NCBI RefSeq assembly: GCF_001690185.1
Contig: NZ_LZGN01000045.1
Location: 1-64,000, forward strand
From: Gilliamella sp. wkB308
Lineage (GTDB): Bacteria > Pseudomonadota > Gammaproteobacteria > Enterobacterales > Orbaceae
Reading direction: 5' to 3'
DNA: 64,000 nucleotides
Shown here: in pieces, positions 1-11,125 of the stretch
Numbering within the stretch: position 1 is the stretch's first letter
How the letters are laid out: each line of letters begins with the position of its first letter
The notes under the pieces: generated by a model
Database searches by the model: none
What the model was told of the DNA's origin: nothing
The model's input: only the letters and a program-made list of their open reading frames with translations
Translations under genes and position numbers: made by a program

Positions 1-253
1 CACCAACTAGCTAATCCCATATGGGTTCATCAAATGGCGCACGTCCTTGCGGAACCGTACTTTGGTCTCTCAACTTTATGCGGTATTAGCAGTCGTTTCC
101 AACTGTTGTCCCCCTCCATTTGGCAGATCCCCATACCTTACTCACCCGTCCGCCACTCGTCATCAAGTGCAAGCACTCATGTTACCGTTCGACTTGCATG
201 TGTTAAGCCTGCCGCCAGCGTTCAATCTGAGCCATGATCAAACTCTTCAATTT
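1..253 (-). rRNA. rrs: 16S ribosomal RNA, 5' end (partial)
   Basis: The complement reads into the canonical bacterial 16S start: AAATTGAAGAGTTTGATC followed by ATGGCTCAG, with the mature 5' end at about 253. The sequence continues leftward off the window edge, so only about the first 250 bases of the gene are present. Short open frames here are spurious. The gene lies immediately downstream of murI in the opposite reading sense to metK, matching the murI-rrn neighbourhood known in E. coli. Confidence 0.97.
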
Positions 254-360
254 AAAGTTTGATGCTCAATAACTGTCTCTGACATATTCAAATGAATCTT
301 CAGTGTCACTTATCAAGACTTAATTTTTGAGTCCGTAGACTTTATTCTTTCGTCTCGCAA

Positions 361-401
361 GTGCCCACACAGATTGTCTGTTTCTTCTTTTTAAAGAGCT
401 G
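361..401 (-). promoter_or_regulatory. rRNA leader with boxA antitermination element
   Basis: Read on the minus strand, AGCTCTTTAAAAAG (boxA-like, compare TGCTCTTTAACA) is followed by CAGACAATCTGTGTGGGCAC, which matches the conserved leader segment of enterobacterial rRNA operons. boxA recruits the NusB/NusE antitermination complex. Its position between P2 and the 16S start is as expected. Confidence 0.85.
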
Positions 402-445
402 ACAGTATTTTTTTGCTTTCGCTTTTACTGTCTCAAGGGCTGCGT

Positions 446-474
446 ATACTACGCTACACCTTTTTATTCGTCAA
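446..474 (-). promoter_or_regulatory. rrn P2 promoter
   Basis: On the minus strand a -35 TTGACG (469-474) and a -10 TAGTAT (446-451) are separated by 17 bases. They are followed by a C/G-containing start region, and boxA lies about 50 bases downstream. The position matches P2 of enteric rRNA operons. Confidence 0.7.
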
Positions 475-555
475 GATCTTTTTTCAAAATTTTTGATCCT
501 GCTCACTAACCTCTTGTACCGCCTGCTTTCGCTGACGCCGTGTCAGTGGATGCGC

Positions 556-583
556 ATTATAGGCACTTCATTTTTTTTTACAA
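556..583 (-). promoter_or_regulatory. rrn P1 promoter
   Basis: On the minus strand a -35 TTGTAA (578-583) and a perfect -10 TATAAT (556-561) are 16 bases apart. They are followed by the GC-rich discriminator GCGCATCC, and an A-rich stretch lies at and upstream of the -35. A 16-base spacer plus a GC-rich discriminator is the hallmark of stringently controlled (ppGpp/DksA) rRNA P1 promoters. Confidence 0.8.
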
Positions 584-629
584 GCAAAAAAAGCAGATCT
601 TCTCTCTGTTCGAGTAAGCTTTAAGCACG

Positions 630-1445
630 CTAAATATTAATGCATTGATATTTATTAAGTTTATATTTAGCTAATTTTTCAGTTAATTTTTCAACATATT
701 GGTTATAGTTGGTACTCATTACAATATTTTCCTTAGCACTCTCGTTTTCTGCATTTAAGTCAAATTGTTCGTTGAGTAAATGATAGACACGAGTGGCGAT
801 AGCATTTCCTGAATCAATAAATGTGGCATTAGGAAAAATTACTTGCAACTCCTCTTTGATAAATGGATAGTGAGTACAACCTAATACAATAGTATCTGGT
901 ATAACAGGTTCAGAAAGCCACGGCGCAAGTAAAGTTTGTAATTGATTTATATCAACAGTAATACCTTGCAATTTATTTTCTGCAATAAATGCAAGCTCAG
1001 ATAAGCCAAGTAGTTTAACTGTACAGTCAGTTGCAAATTCTTGAATAAGATTTGTTGTATAAGCGCGTTCAATAGTTGCCTTTGTTGCCAGCAGTCCGAT
1101 ACATTTGTTTTGGGTAATTTGGCAAGCTGGTTTAATCGCAGGAACAACACCTACAATAGGAAAAGAAAATTTAGTTCTTAAACTCGGTAAACAGATAGTA
1201 CTTGCGGTATTACATGCAATAACAGCTATGTCAATTAAATAACGTTTCGAAATATGTTCAATAATTGACGTGACCCTATCAATAAGAAATTCAGACGACT
1301 TATCGCCGTAAGGAAACATTTCATTATCAAATGCGTAAATATAATGTAGATTAGGCATCTTCTTGTAAATGGCGTCATATACCGATAAACCACCAATACC
1401 GGAATCAAATACTAGCACTGTAGGAGTTGTATTTTTTATTTTCAT
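630..1445 (-). CDS. murI: Glutamate racemase
   Basis: Converts L-glutamate to D-glutamate for peptidoglycan precursor synthesis in the cytoplasm. The 271-residue product has the N-terminal DSGIGG motif (residues 14-19) and both catalytic cysteines, in CNTAS (Cys78) and GCTHYP (Cys190). These are the paired acid/base thiols of the Asp/Glu racemase family. Full length compared with family members of 265-285 residues. It lies immediately upstream of, and codirectional with, the rRNA promoters, as in E. coli. It is divergent from metK, sharing a 213-base intergenic region. Confidence 0.96.
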   Translation of the reverse strand: MKIKNTTPTVLVFDSGIGGLSVYDAIYKKMPNLHYIYAFDNEMFPYGDKSSEFLIDRVTSIIEHISKRYLIDIAVIACNTASTICLPSLRTKFSFPIVGVVPAIKPACQITQNKCIGLLATKATIERAYTTNLIQEFATDCTVKLLGLSELAFIAENKLQGITVDINQLQTLLAPWLSEPVIPDTIVLGCTHYPFIKEELQVIFPNATFIDSGNAIATRVYHLLNEQFDLNAENESAKENIVMSTNYNQYVEKLTEKLAKYKLNKYQCINI

Positions 1446-1572
1446 ATTTGTGTAGATGTTTAGCTAATTGATAGGTAAAAACGCAAACTATCGTAAATTG
1501 ATTAAAAATTAATGCAAGTTATTTTATTAGTCGTCATTGAAGAAAAGACACTATTAGAAAAATTTTTTTAAC

Positions 1573-1602
1573 TAGACGTCTAGATGGTAAAACTGCTAAA
1601 AT
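1573..1602 (+). promoter_or_regulatory. metK promoter with MetJ box
   Basis: A perfect consensus met box AGACGTCT lies at 1574-1581, directly followed by a weaker second 8-mer (AGATGGTA, 1582-1589). A plausible promoter overlaps it: -35 TAGACG (1573-1578), 18-base spacer, -10 TAAAAT (1597-1602). A MetJ-SAM dimer bound here would cover the -35. MetJ control of metK is known in E. coli; assigning it here is inference from the site. Confidence 0.6.
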
Positions 1603-1658
1603 GAGCACTATTTTGAATTTATAGGTTATTCGTACGAATAAATTTAAGAAGGTATTTA

Positions 1659-2810
1659 ATGTCAGAATTTCTATTCACTTCTGAATCAGTTTCAGAAGGC
1701 CATCCAGATAAAATTGCCGATCAAATCTCGGATGCGGTACTTGATGCTATTTTAAAGCAAGATCCTAAAGCTCGTGTTGCATGTGAAACCTATGTAAAAA
1801 CAGGTATGGCACTTGTTGGTGGCGAAATTACAACCTCAGCATGGGTAGATATAGAAGAGTTAACCCGAAAAACAATTAGTGATATTGGATATACCAGTTC
1901 AGAAATGGGATTTGATGCTAATTCTTGTGCTGTTTTAAATGCAATTGGAAAACAATCACCCGATATTAACCAAGGTGTAGATCGTGAAGATCCTTTAGAG
2001 CAAGGAGCAGGTGATCAGGGGATAATGTTTGGCTATGCAACCAATGAAATGCCAAACTTTATGCCAGCAGCAATCAGTTATGCTCATGATCTTATGCATC
2101 GTCAGGCTGAAGTTAGAAAGAAAGGAATACTTCCATGGTTAAGACCTGATGCCAAAAGCCAAGTAACATTAATTTATGAAAATGGCTTAATTAAAGGTGT
2201 CGATACTATTGTTTTATCCACTCAACATGCAGAAGATATTGAACAAAATGCATTACATGAAGCGGTAATGGAAGAGATCATTAAACCAACTTTACCTGCT
2301 GAGTGGTTAACTTCCAGAACTAAATATTTCATTAATCCAACTGGGCGCTTTGTGATTGGCGGGCCTATGGGGGATTGTGGGTTAACCGGACGTAAAATAA
2401 TTGTGGATACTTATGGTGGAGCAGCTCGCCATGGTGGTGGTGCTTTTTCTGGTAAAGACCCATCAAAAGTTGACCGTTCGGCTGCTTATGCTGCTCGTTA
2501 TGTTGCAAAAAATATTGTTGCAGCTGGATTAGCTGATAGATGTGAATTGCAACTATCTTATGCAATTGGTATTGCTAATCCAACGTCAATTTACGTCAAT
2601 ACATTTGGCACGGAAAAAATTGCGCATGATAAAATTGTTGCATTAATTAAGGAATTTTTTGATTTAAGACCTTATGGACTGATTAAAATGCTGAATTTAA
2701 TTCAACCAATTTACCAAAAAACAGCAAGTTATGGTCACTTTGGACGAGATATTTTTCCTTGGGAACAAACAGATAAAGCGGCTCAATTACGAGATGCAGC
2801 AGGACTTTAA
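1659..2810 (+). CDS. metK: S-adenosylmethionine synthetase
   Basis: Makes S-adenosylmethionine from ATP and methionine, supplying methyl groups and polyamine precursors in the cytoplasm. The 383-residue product has the ATP-binding GHPDK near residue 14, the [12 protein letters not shown] signature mid-N-terminal and the glycine-rich [17 protein letters not shown]-loop-like motif in the second half. Length equals the E. coli enzyme within one residue. The start is set by AAGAAGG seven bases upstream. A MetJ-box promoter lies upstream. The 3' end overlaps the sprT start by 17 bases, suggesting cotranscription. Confidence 0.98.
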   Translation: MSEFLFTSESVSEGHPDKIADQISDAVLDAILKQDPKARVACETYVKTGMALVGGEITTSAWVDIEELTRKTISDIGYTSSEMGFDANSCAVLNAIGKQSPDINQGVDREDPLEQGAGDQGIMFGYATNEMPNFMPAAISYAHDLMHRQAEVRKKGILPWLRPDAKSQVTLIYENGLIKGVDTIVLSTQHAEDIEQNALHEAVMEEIIKPTLPAEWLTSRTKYFINPTGRFVIGGPMGDCGLTGRKIIVDTYGGAARHGGGAFSGKDPSKVDRSAAYAARYVAKNIVAAGLADRCELQLSYAIGIANPTSIYVNTFGTEKIAHDKIVALIKEFFDLRPYGLIKMLNLIQPIYQKTASYGHFGRDIFPWEQTDKAAQLRDAAGL

Positions 2811-3297
2811 ACGTATCCCCATAAATTTGCACAACCAAGTCATAGCTTGCCTAAGAAAACACTTAGCGCAAGCTAATCAATTGCTAAATATGCAATTTAC
2901 CGAACCTAAAATAATTTATAAACCTAAAGGAAGTGTGGCAGGAAGTGCCTTTCTAATGCGATGGGAAATTCAATTAAATACAATGATGCTTGTTGATAAT
3001 GGACATATATTTATTGAAGAAGTTGTGCCCCATGAGTTAGCGCATCTAATTGTTTTTAAAAAATTTGGCAACGTAAAGCCCCATGGCAAAGAATGGCAAT
3101 ATGTTATGTCAAATATTCTAGGTAAAATTCCTAAAACAACTCATAATTTCGATGTTAAACGAGACTTTTATTTATACTATTGTGAGTGTCAGGAGCATCA
3201 ATTAACAAAGATTAGACACAATAAAGTTCAGCACAATAATATCAATTATTTATGTCGCAAATGTGGTACACAACTTAAACAGAAAATGTTGTCCTAA
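2794..3297 (+). CDS. sprT: SprT family zinc metalloprotease-like protein
   Basis: The SprT/Spartan-type fold has the zinc motif HELAH at residues 80-84 of the 167-residue protein. It also has a C-terminal zinc ribbon-like pair of cysteine motifs (CEC and CRKC). The cellular role of bacterial SprT is poorly defined; the eukaryotic relative degrades DNA-protein crosslinks. I chose the ATG at 2794 rather than an in-frame ATG at 2731. The downstream start aligns with E. coli SprT and overlaps metK by only 17 bases instead of 80. The metK-sprT neighbourhood is also enterobacterial. Confidence 0.9.
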   Translation: MQQDFKRIPINLHNQVIACLRKHLAQANQLLNMQFTEPKIIYKPKGSVAGSAFLMRWEIQLNTMMLVDNGHIFIEEVVPHELAHLIVFKKFGNVKPHGKEWQYVMSNILGKIPKTTHNFDVKRDFYLYYCECQEHQLTKIRHNKVQHNNINYLCRKCGTQLKQKMLS

Positions 3298-3570
3298 ATG
3301 TGAGATGACGAGCACACGTTACGTATAATCCTTTGCCATATACACTTTAAGGCTACAAAGTTGAAAAAATCCCTTTCTGACTTATAATACTCATTCTCCT
3401 TATATTTAGGTTACACCGATATCGCAAAATATAGTTTATATGGCTATCAATTTCTGATGATAACATCAGTATTCAACTTTAATTGAAAATTAATGAAAAT
3501 GACTTGCCTACTTTATTAAGCTTTATCTATTTCACACGCAAAATAATAAACAAATGAGGCTAAATTTTTA

Positions 3571-4413
3571 ATGTTAAGTTATCGTCATAGCTACCATGCT
3601 GGTAATCATGCAGATGTTTTAAAACATATTGTATTAACACTATGTATTGAATCGTTAAAGGAAAAAGATAAACCTTTTTTATATCTGGATACTCACAGTG
3701 GTGCAGGGCGATATTTATTAAAAAGTGAACATGCTGAAAAAACGGGAGAATATTTATCTGGGATTAATTTATTATGGCAACAACCCGATCTTCCAGAACA
3801 ACTTGATACTTATCTATCAATTCTTAAGCGCTACAATCCGTTTGATACTTTAAAGTATTATCCTGGTTCACCGCTCATTGCTAAACAACTACTTCGGGAA
3901 CAAGACAAACTTAATCTTACTGAATTACATCCAACCGATTATCCTTTGTTAAGACAAGAATTTAATAAAGATAAACGCGCAAAAGTATTACGTGAAGATG
4001 GCTTTGCACAATTAAAATCAAAGTTACCTCCCGAATCACGCCGAGGACTGATATTAATTGATCCTTCATATGAGATCAAAGATGATTATCAAAAAATTCC
4101 TACAGCGATAAATGAAGCGTATAAACGTTTTGCTACTGGAGTTTATCTCATCTGGTATCCTGTCGTATCTCGAACACAAACCCAAAGAATGATTGATGGA
4201 ATTGTAAATTTAGGAATTAAGCGAATTTCACAGTTTGAGCTTGCTCTAAAACCTGACAATAATCAGAAAGGGATGACAGCATCCGGTATGATTGTAATTA
4301 ATCCACCTTGGAAGCTGCATGAGCAAATGCAATCGATTATGCCATGGTTAAAAGAAACGCTGGATATAGAAAAAACAGGCAACTTCACCATTAAAGAGCT
4401 AGTATCTGAATAA
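3571..4413 (+). CDS. rlmJ: 23S rRNA (adenine-N6)-methyltransferase RlmJ
   Basis: SAM-dependent methyltransferase that modifies A2030 of 23S rRNA in E. coli. The 280-residue product begins MLSYRHSYHAGNHADVLKH, the strongly conserved RlmJ/YhiR N-terminus. It carries LDTHSGAG (SAM-binding motif I) and the catalytic DPSYE-type N6-adenine motif around residue 165. Length matches the family. It is a single gene with a 273-base upstream gap in which I see no other gene, and it is followed by a hairpin. Confidence 0.95.
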   Translation: MLSYRHSYHAGNHADVLKHIVLTLCIESLKEKDKPFLYLDTHSGAGRYLLKSEHAEKTGEYLSGINLLWQQPDLPEQLDTYLSILKRYNPFDTLKYYPGSPLIAKQLLREQDKLNLTELHPTDYPLLRQEFNKDKRAKVLREDGFAQLKSKLPPESRRGLILIDPSYEIKDDYQKIPTAINEAYKRFATGVYLIWYPVVSRTQTQRMIDGIVNLGIKRISQFELALKPDNNQKGMTASGMIVINPPWKLHEQMQSIMPWLKETLDIEKTGNFTIKELVSE

Positions 4414-4425
4414 AAAACTGAACAA

Positions 4426-4448
4426 AATGCGAGTATTTCACTCGCATT
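4426..4448. terminator. Bidirectional terminator between rlmJ and dgkA
   Basis: A 9-bp perfect stem AATGCGAGT/ACTCGCATT with a 5-base loop lies between the convergent genes. The leftward side is followed by a T-rich stretch (TTTTGTTCAGTTTTTT). The rightward side has only an interrupted AT-rich tail, so termination is probably stronger for dgkA. Confidence 0.65.
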
Positions 4449-4483
4449 ATTATCATTAAAATTGTCAATGAGTTACAAATAAT

Positions 4484-4852
4484 TTAGGGAAAAAAGTGGC
4501 AGGAAAATAAGTAAATCCATAAAATTACCGTTAATAATAACGATAAAAATACGGCTGCAGATCCATAATCCTTAGCACGACCCGATAATTCGTGTCTTTC
4601 ACTACCGATTCTATCTACTACACATTCAATGGCACTGTTGATAAGCTCAACAATCATCACAACACCAATAGAACCTAATAATAAAATACGTTCATATATC
4701 GTGAAATCAATTAACATGACCACAATATAAGCCACAATCAACAACAATAATTCTTGACGAAATGCGGTTTCATATTTGATCGCTGATTTAAACCCTTTAA
4801 AAGAGTACTTTGTTGCATTGATTATACGTTTTAAACCCGTCTTTTTTTCCAT
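4484..4852 (-). CDS. dgkA: Diacylglycerol kinase
   Basis: Small integral inner-membrane kinase that phosphorylates diacylglycerol, recycling the by-product of periplasmic glucan or LPS modification into phosphatidate. The 122-residue product has three hydrophobic membrane helices and the DgkA signature ELINSAIE followed by VVDRIG. It also has the acidic/amide residues of the active site near the N-terminus (RQELLLL). Length matches E. coli DgkA (122). It starts 21 bases downstream of accA, so it is probably cotranscribed with it. Confidence 0.95.
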   Translation of the reverse strand: MEKKTGLKRIINATKYSFKGFKSAIKYETAFRQELLLLIVAYIVVMLIDFTIYERILLLGSIGVVMIVELINSAIECVVDRIGSERHELSGRAKDYGSAAVFLSLLLTVILWIYLFSCHFFP

Positions 4853-4873
4853 AATAATAGTATTCCAATAAGG

Positions 4874-5833
4874 CTATCTTGCATAACCATAGTTCATCAG
4901 GCGTTGAAATCTTCTTTCAAGCAATACGGATAAATCCATTTCTTCAAGTTCATTAAGATCATTAATTAACTGGTTTTTCAAAGAATCGGATACCGCAAAA
5001 TAATCACGATGAGCACCACCTAATGGTTCAGGAATTATTGAATCAATTAGATTCAATTTAAGTAATTTATCAGCTGTCATATTCATTGCTTCAGCAGCAA
5101 CAGGGGCTTTATCGGCACTTTTCCACAAAATAGATGCACATCCTTCAGGAGAAATAACCGAATAAGTACTATACTGCAACATATTGACTTTATCCGCGAC
5201 ACCAATTGCAAGCGCACCACCTGATCCACCTTCACCAATAACAGTACAGATAGTTGGAACGTTAAGGCGAGACATTTCTCGTAAATTTCTAGCTATCGCT
5301 TCAGCTTGTCCTCGCTCTTCAGCACCAATACCAGGATATGCTCCCGGCGTATCAATAAAAGTAATAATGGGTAATTTAAAACGTTCAGCTAATTGCATTA
5401 AACGTAATGCTTTTCGATAACCTTCAGGTGCAGGCATACCAAAGTTACGATATATTTTCTGTTTTGTTTCACGACCTTTTTGATGACCAATTACCATAAC
5501 TGGTCGATCATCAATACGAGCAATACCACCGACGATTGCTTTATCATCAGCATAAGCACGATCACCTGCTAACTCATCAAAATCAGTAAAAATTTCTTTG
5601 ATATAATCTAATGTATAAGGTCTATTTGGATGTCTGGCTAATTGAGCAATTTCCCATGGAGATAAATTTGCAAATATTTTTTTTGTTAACTCTCGACTTT
5701 TTTTATTTAGTTGTTTAATCTCTTTGTCTAAATTGATATCTAATTCAACTTGTTGTGAATCAATATTCTTTAAGGAATTAATTTTTGCTTCTAATTCCGC
5801 TATCGGCTTTTCAAATTCCAAAAAATTGTTCAT
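4874..5833 (-). CDS. accA: Acetyl-CoA carboxylase carboxyltransferase subunit alpha
   Basis: Together with AccD it transfers the carboxyl group from biotin to acetyl-CoA, giving malonyl-CoA for the fatty-acid genes to the right. The 319-residue product equals E. coli AccA length. It contains the N-terminal helical segment, the crotonase-fold core with [20 protein letters not shown] and the oxyanion-hole glycine stretch [12 protein letters not shown]. It lies 241 bases downstream of dnaE, as in the E. coli dnaE-accA pair, and is followed at once by dgkA. Confidence 0.97.
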   Translation of the reverse strand: MNNFLEFEKPIAELEAKINSLKNIDSQQVELDINLDKEIKQLNKKSRELTKKIFANLSPWEIAQLARHPNRPYTLDYIKEIFTDFDELAGDRAYADDKAIVGGIARIDDRPVMVIGHQKGRETKQKIYRNFGMPAPEGYRKALRLMQLAERFKLPIITFIDTPGAYPGIGAEERGQAEAIARNLREMSRLNVPTICTVIGEGGSGGALAIGVADKVNMLQYSTYSVISPEGCASILWKSADKAPVAAEAMNMTADKLLKLNLIDSIIPEPLGGAHRDYFAVSDSLKNQLINDLNELEEMDLSVLLERRFQRLMNYGYAR

Positions 5834-6074
5834 AACGCTTATGATTGCCTCTTAATTTATTTTGTATTTGTAATAAATACATTATTTAATATAGTATAAA
5901 GACTAATTCTTAAAATAAAATTAAGTCAATTTTACTATGTAATACTAATTAAAGTCATCTACATTTATCAGTTATCGACTGCGATATAAAAAAGAACAAC
6001 TTATTTTTATCCATAAATGTAGATTTGCTATATTCTTTTATTTTACTTAATAGGAATAATTTTATACTAATTTA

Positions 6075-9000
6075 CTAAAATTCAAATTCAATACGATCAT
6101 TACCTAGCAAGGTTTTGAGTTCTACAATTAAAGCATCCTCTGGAATAACTCGCCAAGTCGTACCGAATTGTATTCTAACGATCGAGTCATCCCTATGATA
6201 GTAAAGATTTACAGGTACACTACCATGTCGATAGGGTTCAAATAATTGTTGTAACTTCTGTAACATTGCTCTATCTGCTTCACTGTCAGTTAATGTCACC
6301 GACAAACCTTTAACATACTTCGCTCGGGCATCCTTTAAGTCGACCATATCACGTACCGTCATTTTGAATCCACCATTAAAATCATCATGGCTGACTTGAC
6401 CGGTGACGATCAAAATTTTATCTTTAACCAATAAATGCTCAAATTTTTCTAATGCATCAGTAAAAAGCATACCGTCAATACGACCTGAGCGATCATCCAA
6501 CGTAAATAAACCGATTTTGTTTCCTTTTTTAGTAATGCGCACTCTAGCATCAACAACAATACCCGCAAAAGTGGCCATTTTACCCCAACCAGTTGGAGAA
6601 GCTTCACTTATCCGTAAGCCTCCAGCATAACGATTTAACTCCTTCAGGTATTGTGTAACCGGATGCCCAGTTAAATAAAGTCCTAAAGTATCACGTTCAC
6701 CATCAAGCAAAACTTGTTCTGGCAATTCAGGAACAGCGGCATAAGCATGTTCAACTTGTTCTGGCTCTTCGGCTAAAACTCCAAACATATCCTCTTGACC
6801 AATATCTTGTGCTTTAGCATATTGATCCGCCGCTTGCATAGCGTCGTTGATACTATTTAAAATTGCTGCTCGATGTGGCCCTAATTTATCAAAAGCGCCG
6901 GCCATGGTGAGTTTTTCTAAAACACGACGGTTAATTTTTTTCATATCTGTTCGCGCACATAATTCAAAAATATTTTTGAAATAACCACCACTATTGCGCG
7001 CTTCAACTATCGCCTCAATCGGACCTTCACCCACACCTTTTATTGCACCAATACCGTAAACAATTTCACCTTTTTCATTCACATGAAAATGATACAACCC
7101 ACTGTTAATATCGGGCGGATTAATTTTGAGTCCCATGCGTAGACATTCATCGACCAGACCAACGATTTTATCTGTATTGTCCATATCAGCCGTCATAACT
7201 GCCGCCATAAACTCTGCTGGATAGTGTGTTTTTAGCCAGAGAGTTTGATAAGAAACAAGTGCATATGCAGCCGAATGTGATTTATTAAATCCATAACCTG
7301 CGAATTTTTCAACTAAATCAAAAATTCGCATAGCCAGTTCACCATCAACGCCTTGCTTTTCAGCGCCTTCTTTAAATACAGAACGTTGCTTAGCCATTTC
7401 TTCTGGCTTTTTCTTACCCATAGCTCGACGTAATAAATCCGCACCACCTAAGGTATAACCAGATAACGTTTGTGCTATTTGCATGACCTGTTCTTGATAG
7501 AGAATAATGCCATAGGTTGGTTCTAATATAGGCTTCAAGGATTCGTGCTGATGATTAATATCGGGATAAGACACTTCTTCACGACCATGTTTACGATCGA
7601 TAAAATTATCCACCATTCCTGATTGTAGAGGTCCTGGTCGAAATAATGCGACTAATGCAATCATATCTTCAAAGCAGTCAGGCTTTAAACGTCTGATGAG
7701 ATCTTTCATACCACGCGATTCAAGCTGGAAAACAGCAGTCGTTTCTGCATTTAACAGTAAATCAAACGATTTCTGATCATCAAGCGGAATGCGTGTGATA
7801 TCAACCGCTTCCAGACCTTCTCTTGCCTGACGCTCATTAATCATTTTGATTGCCCAATCAATAATGGTTAACGTACGTAATCCTAAAAAGTCGAATTTGA
7901 CTAGTCCAGCATATTCGACATCATTTTTATCAAATTGTGTAACAGGATGATGACCTTCAGAATCACAATAGATCGGCGAGAAATCAGTAATTTTAGTTGG
8001 TGAAATCACGACCCCACCAGCGTGTTTACCGGCGTTTCGAGTCACCCCTTCTAATTGTCTGGCAATATCAATTAACGATTTGACATCTTCATTATTGTCA
8101 TAAATTTCTTGCAATTGCGGCTCAAGTTCAAACGCTTTTGCAAGGGTCATTCCGGGGTCAAGAGGTATAAGCTTTGCGATACGATCAACAAAGCCATAAG
8201 GGTGTCCCAGCACTCGTCCCACATCGCGTATAACGGCTTTAGCAGCCATTGTACCAAATGTAATAATTTGTGAAACCGCATCTCGACCATACATGTCAGC
8301 AACATGATCAATCACTAAGTCACGTTTTTCCATACAGAAATCAACATCAAAATCTGGCATTGATACCCGTTCAGGATTTAAAAAACGTTCAAAAAGTAAA
8401 TCAAAGGCTAACGGATCTAAATCTGTTATTTTCAGTGCATAAGCAACCAGAGAACCAGCCCCTGAACCACGACCAGGACCGACAGGAATATCATTATCTT
8501 TAGACCATTGAATAAATTCCATAACGATGAGGAAATAGCCAGGAAACCCCATTTGGTTGATTACGTTTAATTCGGTTTCTAAACGTTCATCATATTCTGG
8601 TCGTTTTTGTTGTCTAACGTTAGGGTCAGGAAATAAAAGTTCTAATCTTTCTTCCAAACCTTCACGTGATTTGTGAACTAAAAAATCTTCAGTAGACATA
8701 TTCCCAGTTGGGAACTTAGGTAAAAAATACTCCCCTAATCGAATCGACACATTACAACGTTTAGCAATTTCAACACTATTTTCTAATGCTTCTGGAATGT
8801 CAGAAAACAGTTCACACATTTCTTGTTCTGAACGTAAATATTGTTCAGCTGAGTAGTGTTTGGGTCTATTAGGATCTTCAAGGGTGTTACCGTCGTGAAT
8901 GGCAACCCGAATTTCGTGAGCTTCAAAATCAGAAGGAACTAAAAATCTTACATCATTAGTTGCCACAACAGGTAATGCATATTGTTCTGCAAGTTTAACT

Positions 9001-9551
9001 GCACTATGAATAAAAAGTTCTTCATTAGCACGCTTTGTGCGTACTAATTCAAAATAAAAGTGGTCTTTAAAGTTTTCACAATAAAATTGGATAGCACTGT
9101 CAATTATTGCTTGATTATTACGGATAATACCGATACCAACATCACTCTCACGACCAGCTAGAACAATCAATCCTGAGCGGTACTCTGTTAACCATTCTTG
9201 ATCAACAACCGGAATATCACCGATGTAACCTCTTTCATAAGCTTTGGAAATTAATAAGGTAAGATTTTTATATCCATCATTATTGGCTGCAAGTAAAGTT
9301 AAGCGAAAAATATCATCTGGCATTTGTGGATTTTTTATAGCAAGATCAGCGCCAATAATGGGTTTAATACCTTTTGACATGGCTGTACCATAAAATTTTA
9401 CAAGACCACATAGATTAGTAAAATCAGTAATCGCAAAGGCTGGCATCTGTAACTTGCTCACCTCATTTACTAATGTGCCTACTTTCGCAATTCCGTCAAC
9501 CATAGAGAAATCGCTATGCAAATGGAGATGAATAAATTGAGGTTCTGCCAT
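6075..9551 (-). CDS. dnaE: DNA polymerase III subunit alpha
   Basis: Replicative polymerase of the holoenzyme, 1158 residues (E. coli 1160). Visible in order: an N-terminal PHP domain (HLHLHSDFS), a palm with catalytic aspartates in PDFDVDF, the fingers segment [19 protein letters not shown], an internal beta-clamp binding motif QEDMF matching QADMF of E. coli, an OB fold ([19 protein letters not shown]) and a C-terminal tau-binding region. Short intergenic spaces place it between fabF and accA, all leftward. Confidence 0.98.
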   Translation of the reverse strand: MAEPQFIHLHLHSDFSMVDGIAKVGTLVNEVSKLQMPAFAITDFTNLCGLVKFYGTAMSKGIKPIIGADLAIKNPQMPDDIFRLTLLAANNDGYKNLTLLISKAYERGYIGDIPVVDQEWLTEYRSGLIVLAGRESDVGIGIIRNNQAIIDSAIQFYCENFKDHFYFELVRTKRANEELFIHSAVKLAEQYALPVVATNDVRFLVPSDFEAHEIRVAIHDGNTLEDPNRPKHYSAEQYLRSEQEMCELFSDIPEALENSVEIAKRCNVSIRLGEYFLPKFPTGNMSTEDFLVHKSREGLEERLELLFPDPNVRQQKRPEYDERLETELNVINQMGFPGYFLIVMEFIQWSKDNDIPVGPGRGSGAGSLVAYALKITDLDPLAFDLLFERFLNPERVSMPDFDVDFCMEKRDLVIDHVADMYGRDAVSQIITFGTMAAKAVIRDVGRVLGHPYGFVDRIAKLIPLDPGMTLAKAFELEPQLQEIYDNNEDVKSLIDIARQLEGVTRNAGKHAGGVVISPTKITDFSPIYCDSEGHHPVTQFDKNDVEYAGLVKFDFLGLRTLTIIDWAIKMINERQAREGLEAVDITRIPLDDQKSFDLLLNAETTAVFQLESRGMKDLIRRLKPDCFEDMIALVALFRPGPLQSGMVDNFIDRKHGREEVSYPDINHQHESLKPILEPTYGIILYQEQVMQIAQTLSGYTLGGADLLRRAMGKKKPEEMAKQRSVFKEGAEKQGVDGELAMRIFDLVEKFAGYGFNKSHSAAYALVSYQTLWLKTHYPAEFMAAVMTADMDNTDKIVGLVDECLRMGLKINPPDINSGLYHFHVNEKGEIVYGIGAIKGVGEGPIEAIVEARNSGGYFKNIFELCARTDMKKINRRVLEKLTMAGAFDKLGPHRAAILNSINDAMQAADQYAKAQDIGQEDMFGVLAEEPEQVEHAYAAVPELPEQVLLDGERDTLGLYLTGHPVTQYLKELNRYAGGLRISEASPTGWGKMATFAGIVVDARVRITKKGNKIGLFTLDDRSGRIDGMLFTDALEKFEHLLVKDKILIVTGQVSHDDFNGGFKMTVRDMVDLKDARAKYVKGLSVTLTDSEADRAMLQKLQQLFEPYRHGSVPVNLYYHRDDSIVRIQFGTTWRVIPEDALIVELKTLLGNDRIEFEF

Positions 9552-9674
9552 AATTTCCAGTAATGATAATGCCTTAAAATTTATATCAGATTATAACACA
9601 AGCTATATAAATAAATATTCTTATTCTCTTTGTCGATAAGATTTAACACATCTAAAATAATTTTCAGGAAGGCT

Positions 9675-9702
9675 TTCGTCGATAATAAAAATTACCGACG
9701 AA
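9675..9702. terminator. Hairpin downstream of fabF
   Basis: The imperfect palindrome TTCGTCG-A-TAAT/ATTA-C-CGACGAA has seven outer pairs, one A-C mismatch, four inner pairs and an AAAA loop. It lies 20 bases beyond the fabF stop. There is no U-tract on the leftward side. It could be a weak terminator, an attenuator before dnaE or an mRNA-stabilising 3' hairpin. Confidence 0.4.
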
Positions 9703-9720
9703 TAATTTCAGAATAAGAAA

Positions 9721-10965
9721 TTAGATTTTTTTGAATAACACTGAACCATTAGTTCCACCGAAACCAAACGAGTTACACAGTGCATACTCTAAGTTCTTAA
9801 CTTGACGAGCTGTATGAGGTACATAATCGAGATCACATCCTTCATCAGGATTATCTAAATTAATTGTTGGCGGTACAGCTTGATCACGTAATGCAAGTAC
9901 AGTAAAGATTGATTCAACAGCACCAGCTGCACCCAGTAAATGACCAATCATTGATTTTGTTGAACTGACCATTACTTTGCTTGAATTTTCTTTGAAAATA
10001 CTTTTTACTGCTTGAGTTTCAGCTTTATCACCGGCAGGAGTCGATGTCCCATGCGCATTGATATAACCAACTTGTTCAGGTGTAATACCTGCATCACGAA
10101 TTGCACATTTCATCGCTAAAGCTGCACCACTACCATCTTCTGGAGGTGAAGTCATATGATAAGCATCGCCACTCATTCCAAAACCGACGACTTCAGCATA
10201 AATTTTAGCGCCACGTTTTTTAGCATGTTCATACTCTTCTAAAAACATGATTCCTGCACCGTCGCCAAGTACAAAACCATCACGGTCTTTATCCCAAGGT
10301 CGACTCGCCGCTTTAGGATTGTCATTATTGGTTGATAATGCACGTGCTGCACCAAAACCACCAATACCAAGCGGTGTACTCGCTTTTTCGCCACCACCGG
10401 CAAGCATGCCGTCTGCATCACCATAAGCAATCATTCTTGCTGCATGCCCAATATTATGAACGCCAGAGGAACAAGCGGTCGCTATAGTAATACTCGGTCC
10501 TTTTAATCCATAAATAATGGATAAATGACCAGCAATCATATTAACAATGGTTGATGGAACAAAAAACGGGCTAATTTTACGTGGTCCGCCATTAATTAGC
10601 GCACTGTGATTTTCCTCAATTAATCCAAGTCCACCAATACCTGAACCAATCGCGCAGCCAATACGTTCTGAATTTTCTTCCGTAATTTCGATGCCAGCAT
10701 CTTGCATTGCTTGAATACCAGCGGCTATGCCATATTGGATAAAATAATCCATTTTACGTGCATCTTTACGTGAAATATTATAATCTTCGCCATTAAAGTT
10801 TTTAACCATCGCTGCGAAGCGCGTTGCAAAAGGGGCTGTATCAAAATGTTCGATGAGTTCAACACCACTTTGACCTGCTAATAAAGCTTGCCAAGTGGAT
10901 TCAACTGTATTACCAACTGGAGATATCATGCCCATTCCAGTAACAACAACTCTGCGTTTAGACAC
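9721..10965 (-). CDS. fabF: 3-oxoacyl-ACP synthase II
   Basis: Elongating condensing enzyme of type II fatty acid synthesis, also responsible for thermal control of unsaturated chain length in E. coli. The 414-residue product has the Cys-His-His triad in context: nucleophile cysteine in TACSSGVHN, histidine in [11 protein letters not shown] and histidine in [13 protein letters not shown]. The C-terminal GFGGTNGS loop is intact. The start is preceded by GGAGGAC. It follows acpP by 160 bases, with a hairpin between them. Confidence 0.98.
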   Translation of the reverse strand: MSKRRVVVTGMGMISPVGNTVESTWQALLAGQSGVELIEHFDTAPFATRFAAMVKNFNGEDYNISRKDARKMDYFIQYGIAAGIQAMQDAGIEITEENSERIGCAIGSGIGGLGLIEENHSALINGGPRKISPFFVPSTIVNMIAGHLSIIYGLKGPSITIATACSSGVHNIGHAARMIAYGDADGMLAGGGEKASTPLGIGGFGAARALSTNNDNPKAASRPWDKDRDGFVLGDGAGIMFLEEYEHAKKRGAKIYAEVVGFGMSGDAYHMTSPPEDGSGAALAMKCAIRDAGITPEQVGYINAHGTSTPAGDKAETQAVKSIFKENSSKVMVSSTKSMIGHLLGAAGAVESIFTVLALRDQAVPPTINLDNPDEGCDLDYVPHTARQVKNLEYALCNSFGFGGTNGSVLFKKI

Positions 10966-11083
10966 ATTGTCCTCCAGAAAAGGATTAAGATGAAATTTGA
11001 ATCAATGAAATTTTTACTTTGAGTTTTCTAATAATAAATATCAAGTTGATATACTTCAACAAGTTAAAGACATAAATATAAAC

Positions 11084-11105
11084 TAGGCGATCAGTTGACC
11101 GCCTA
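11084..11105 (-). terminator. Hairpin between acpP and fabF (possible attenuator)
   Basis: TAGGCG/CGCCTA forms a 6-bp stem enclosing a smaller TCA/TGA pairing. It lies 21 bases after the acpP stop on the leftward transcript and is followed by an AT-rich stretch. It would partly uncouple the very abundant acpP message from fabF. Function is inferred from position only. Confidence 0.45.
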
Positions 11106-11125
11106 TTATGAAAACTCAGCTAAAA

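Noticed and set aside
34-262. Two overlapping open frames at the left edge
   Set aside because: They lie inside the 16S rRNA gene (antisense) and have no coding character.
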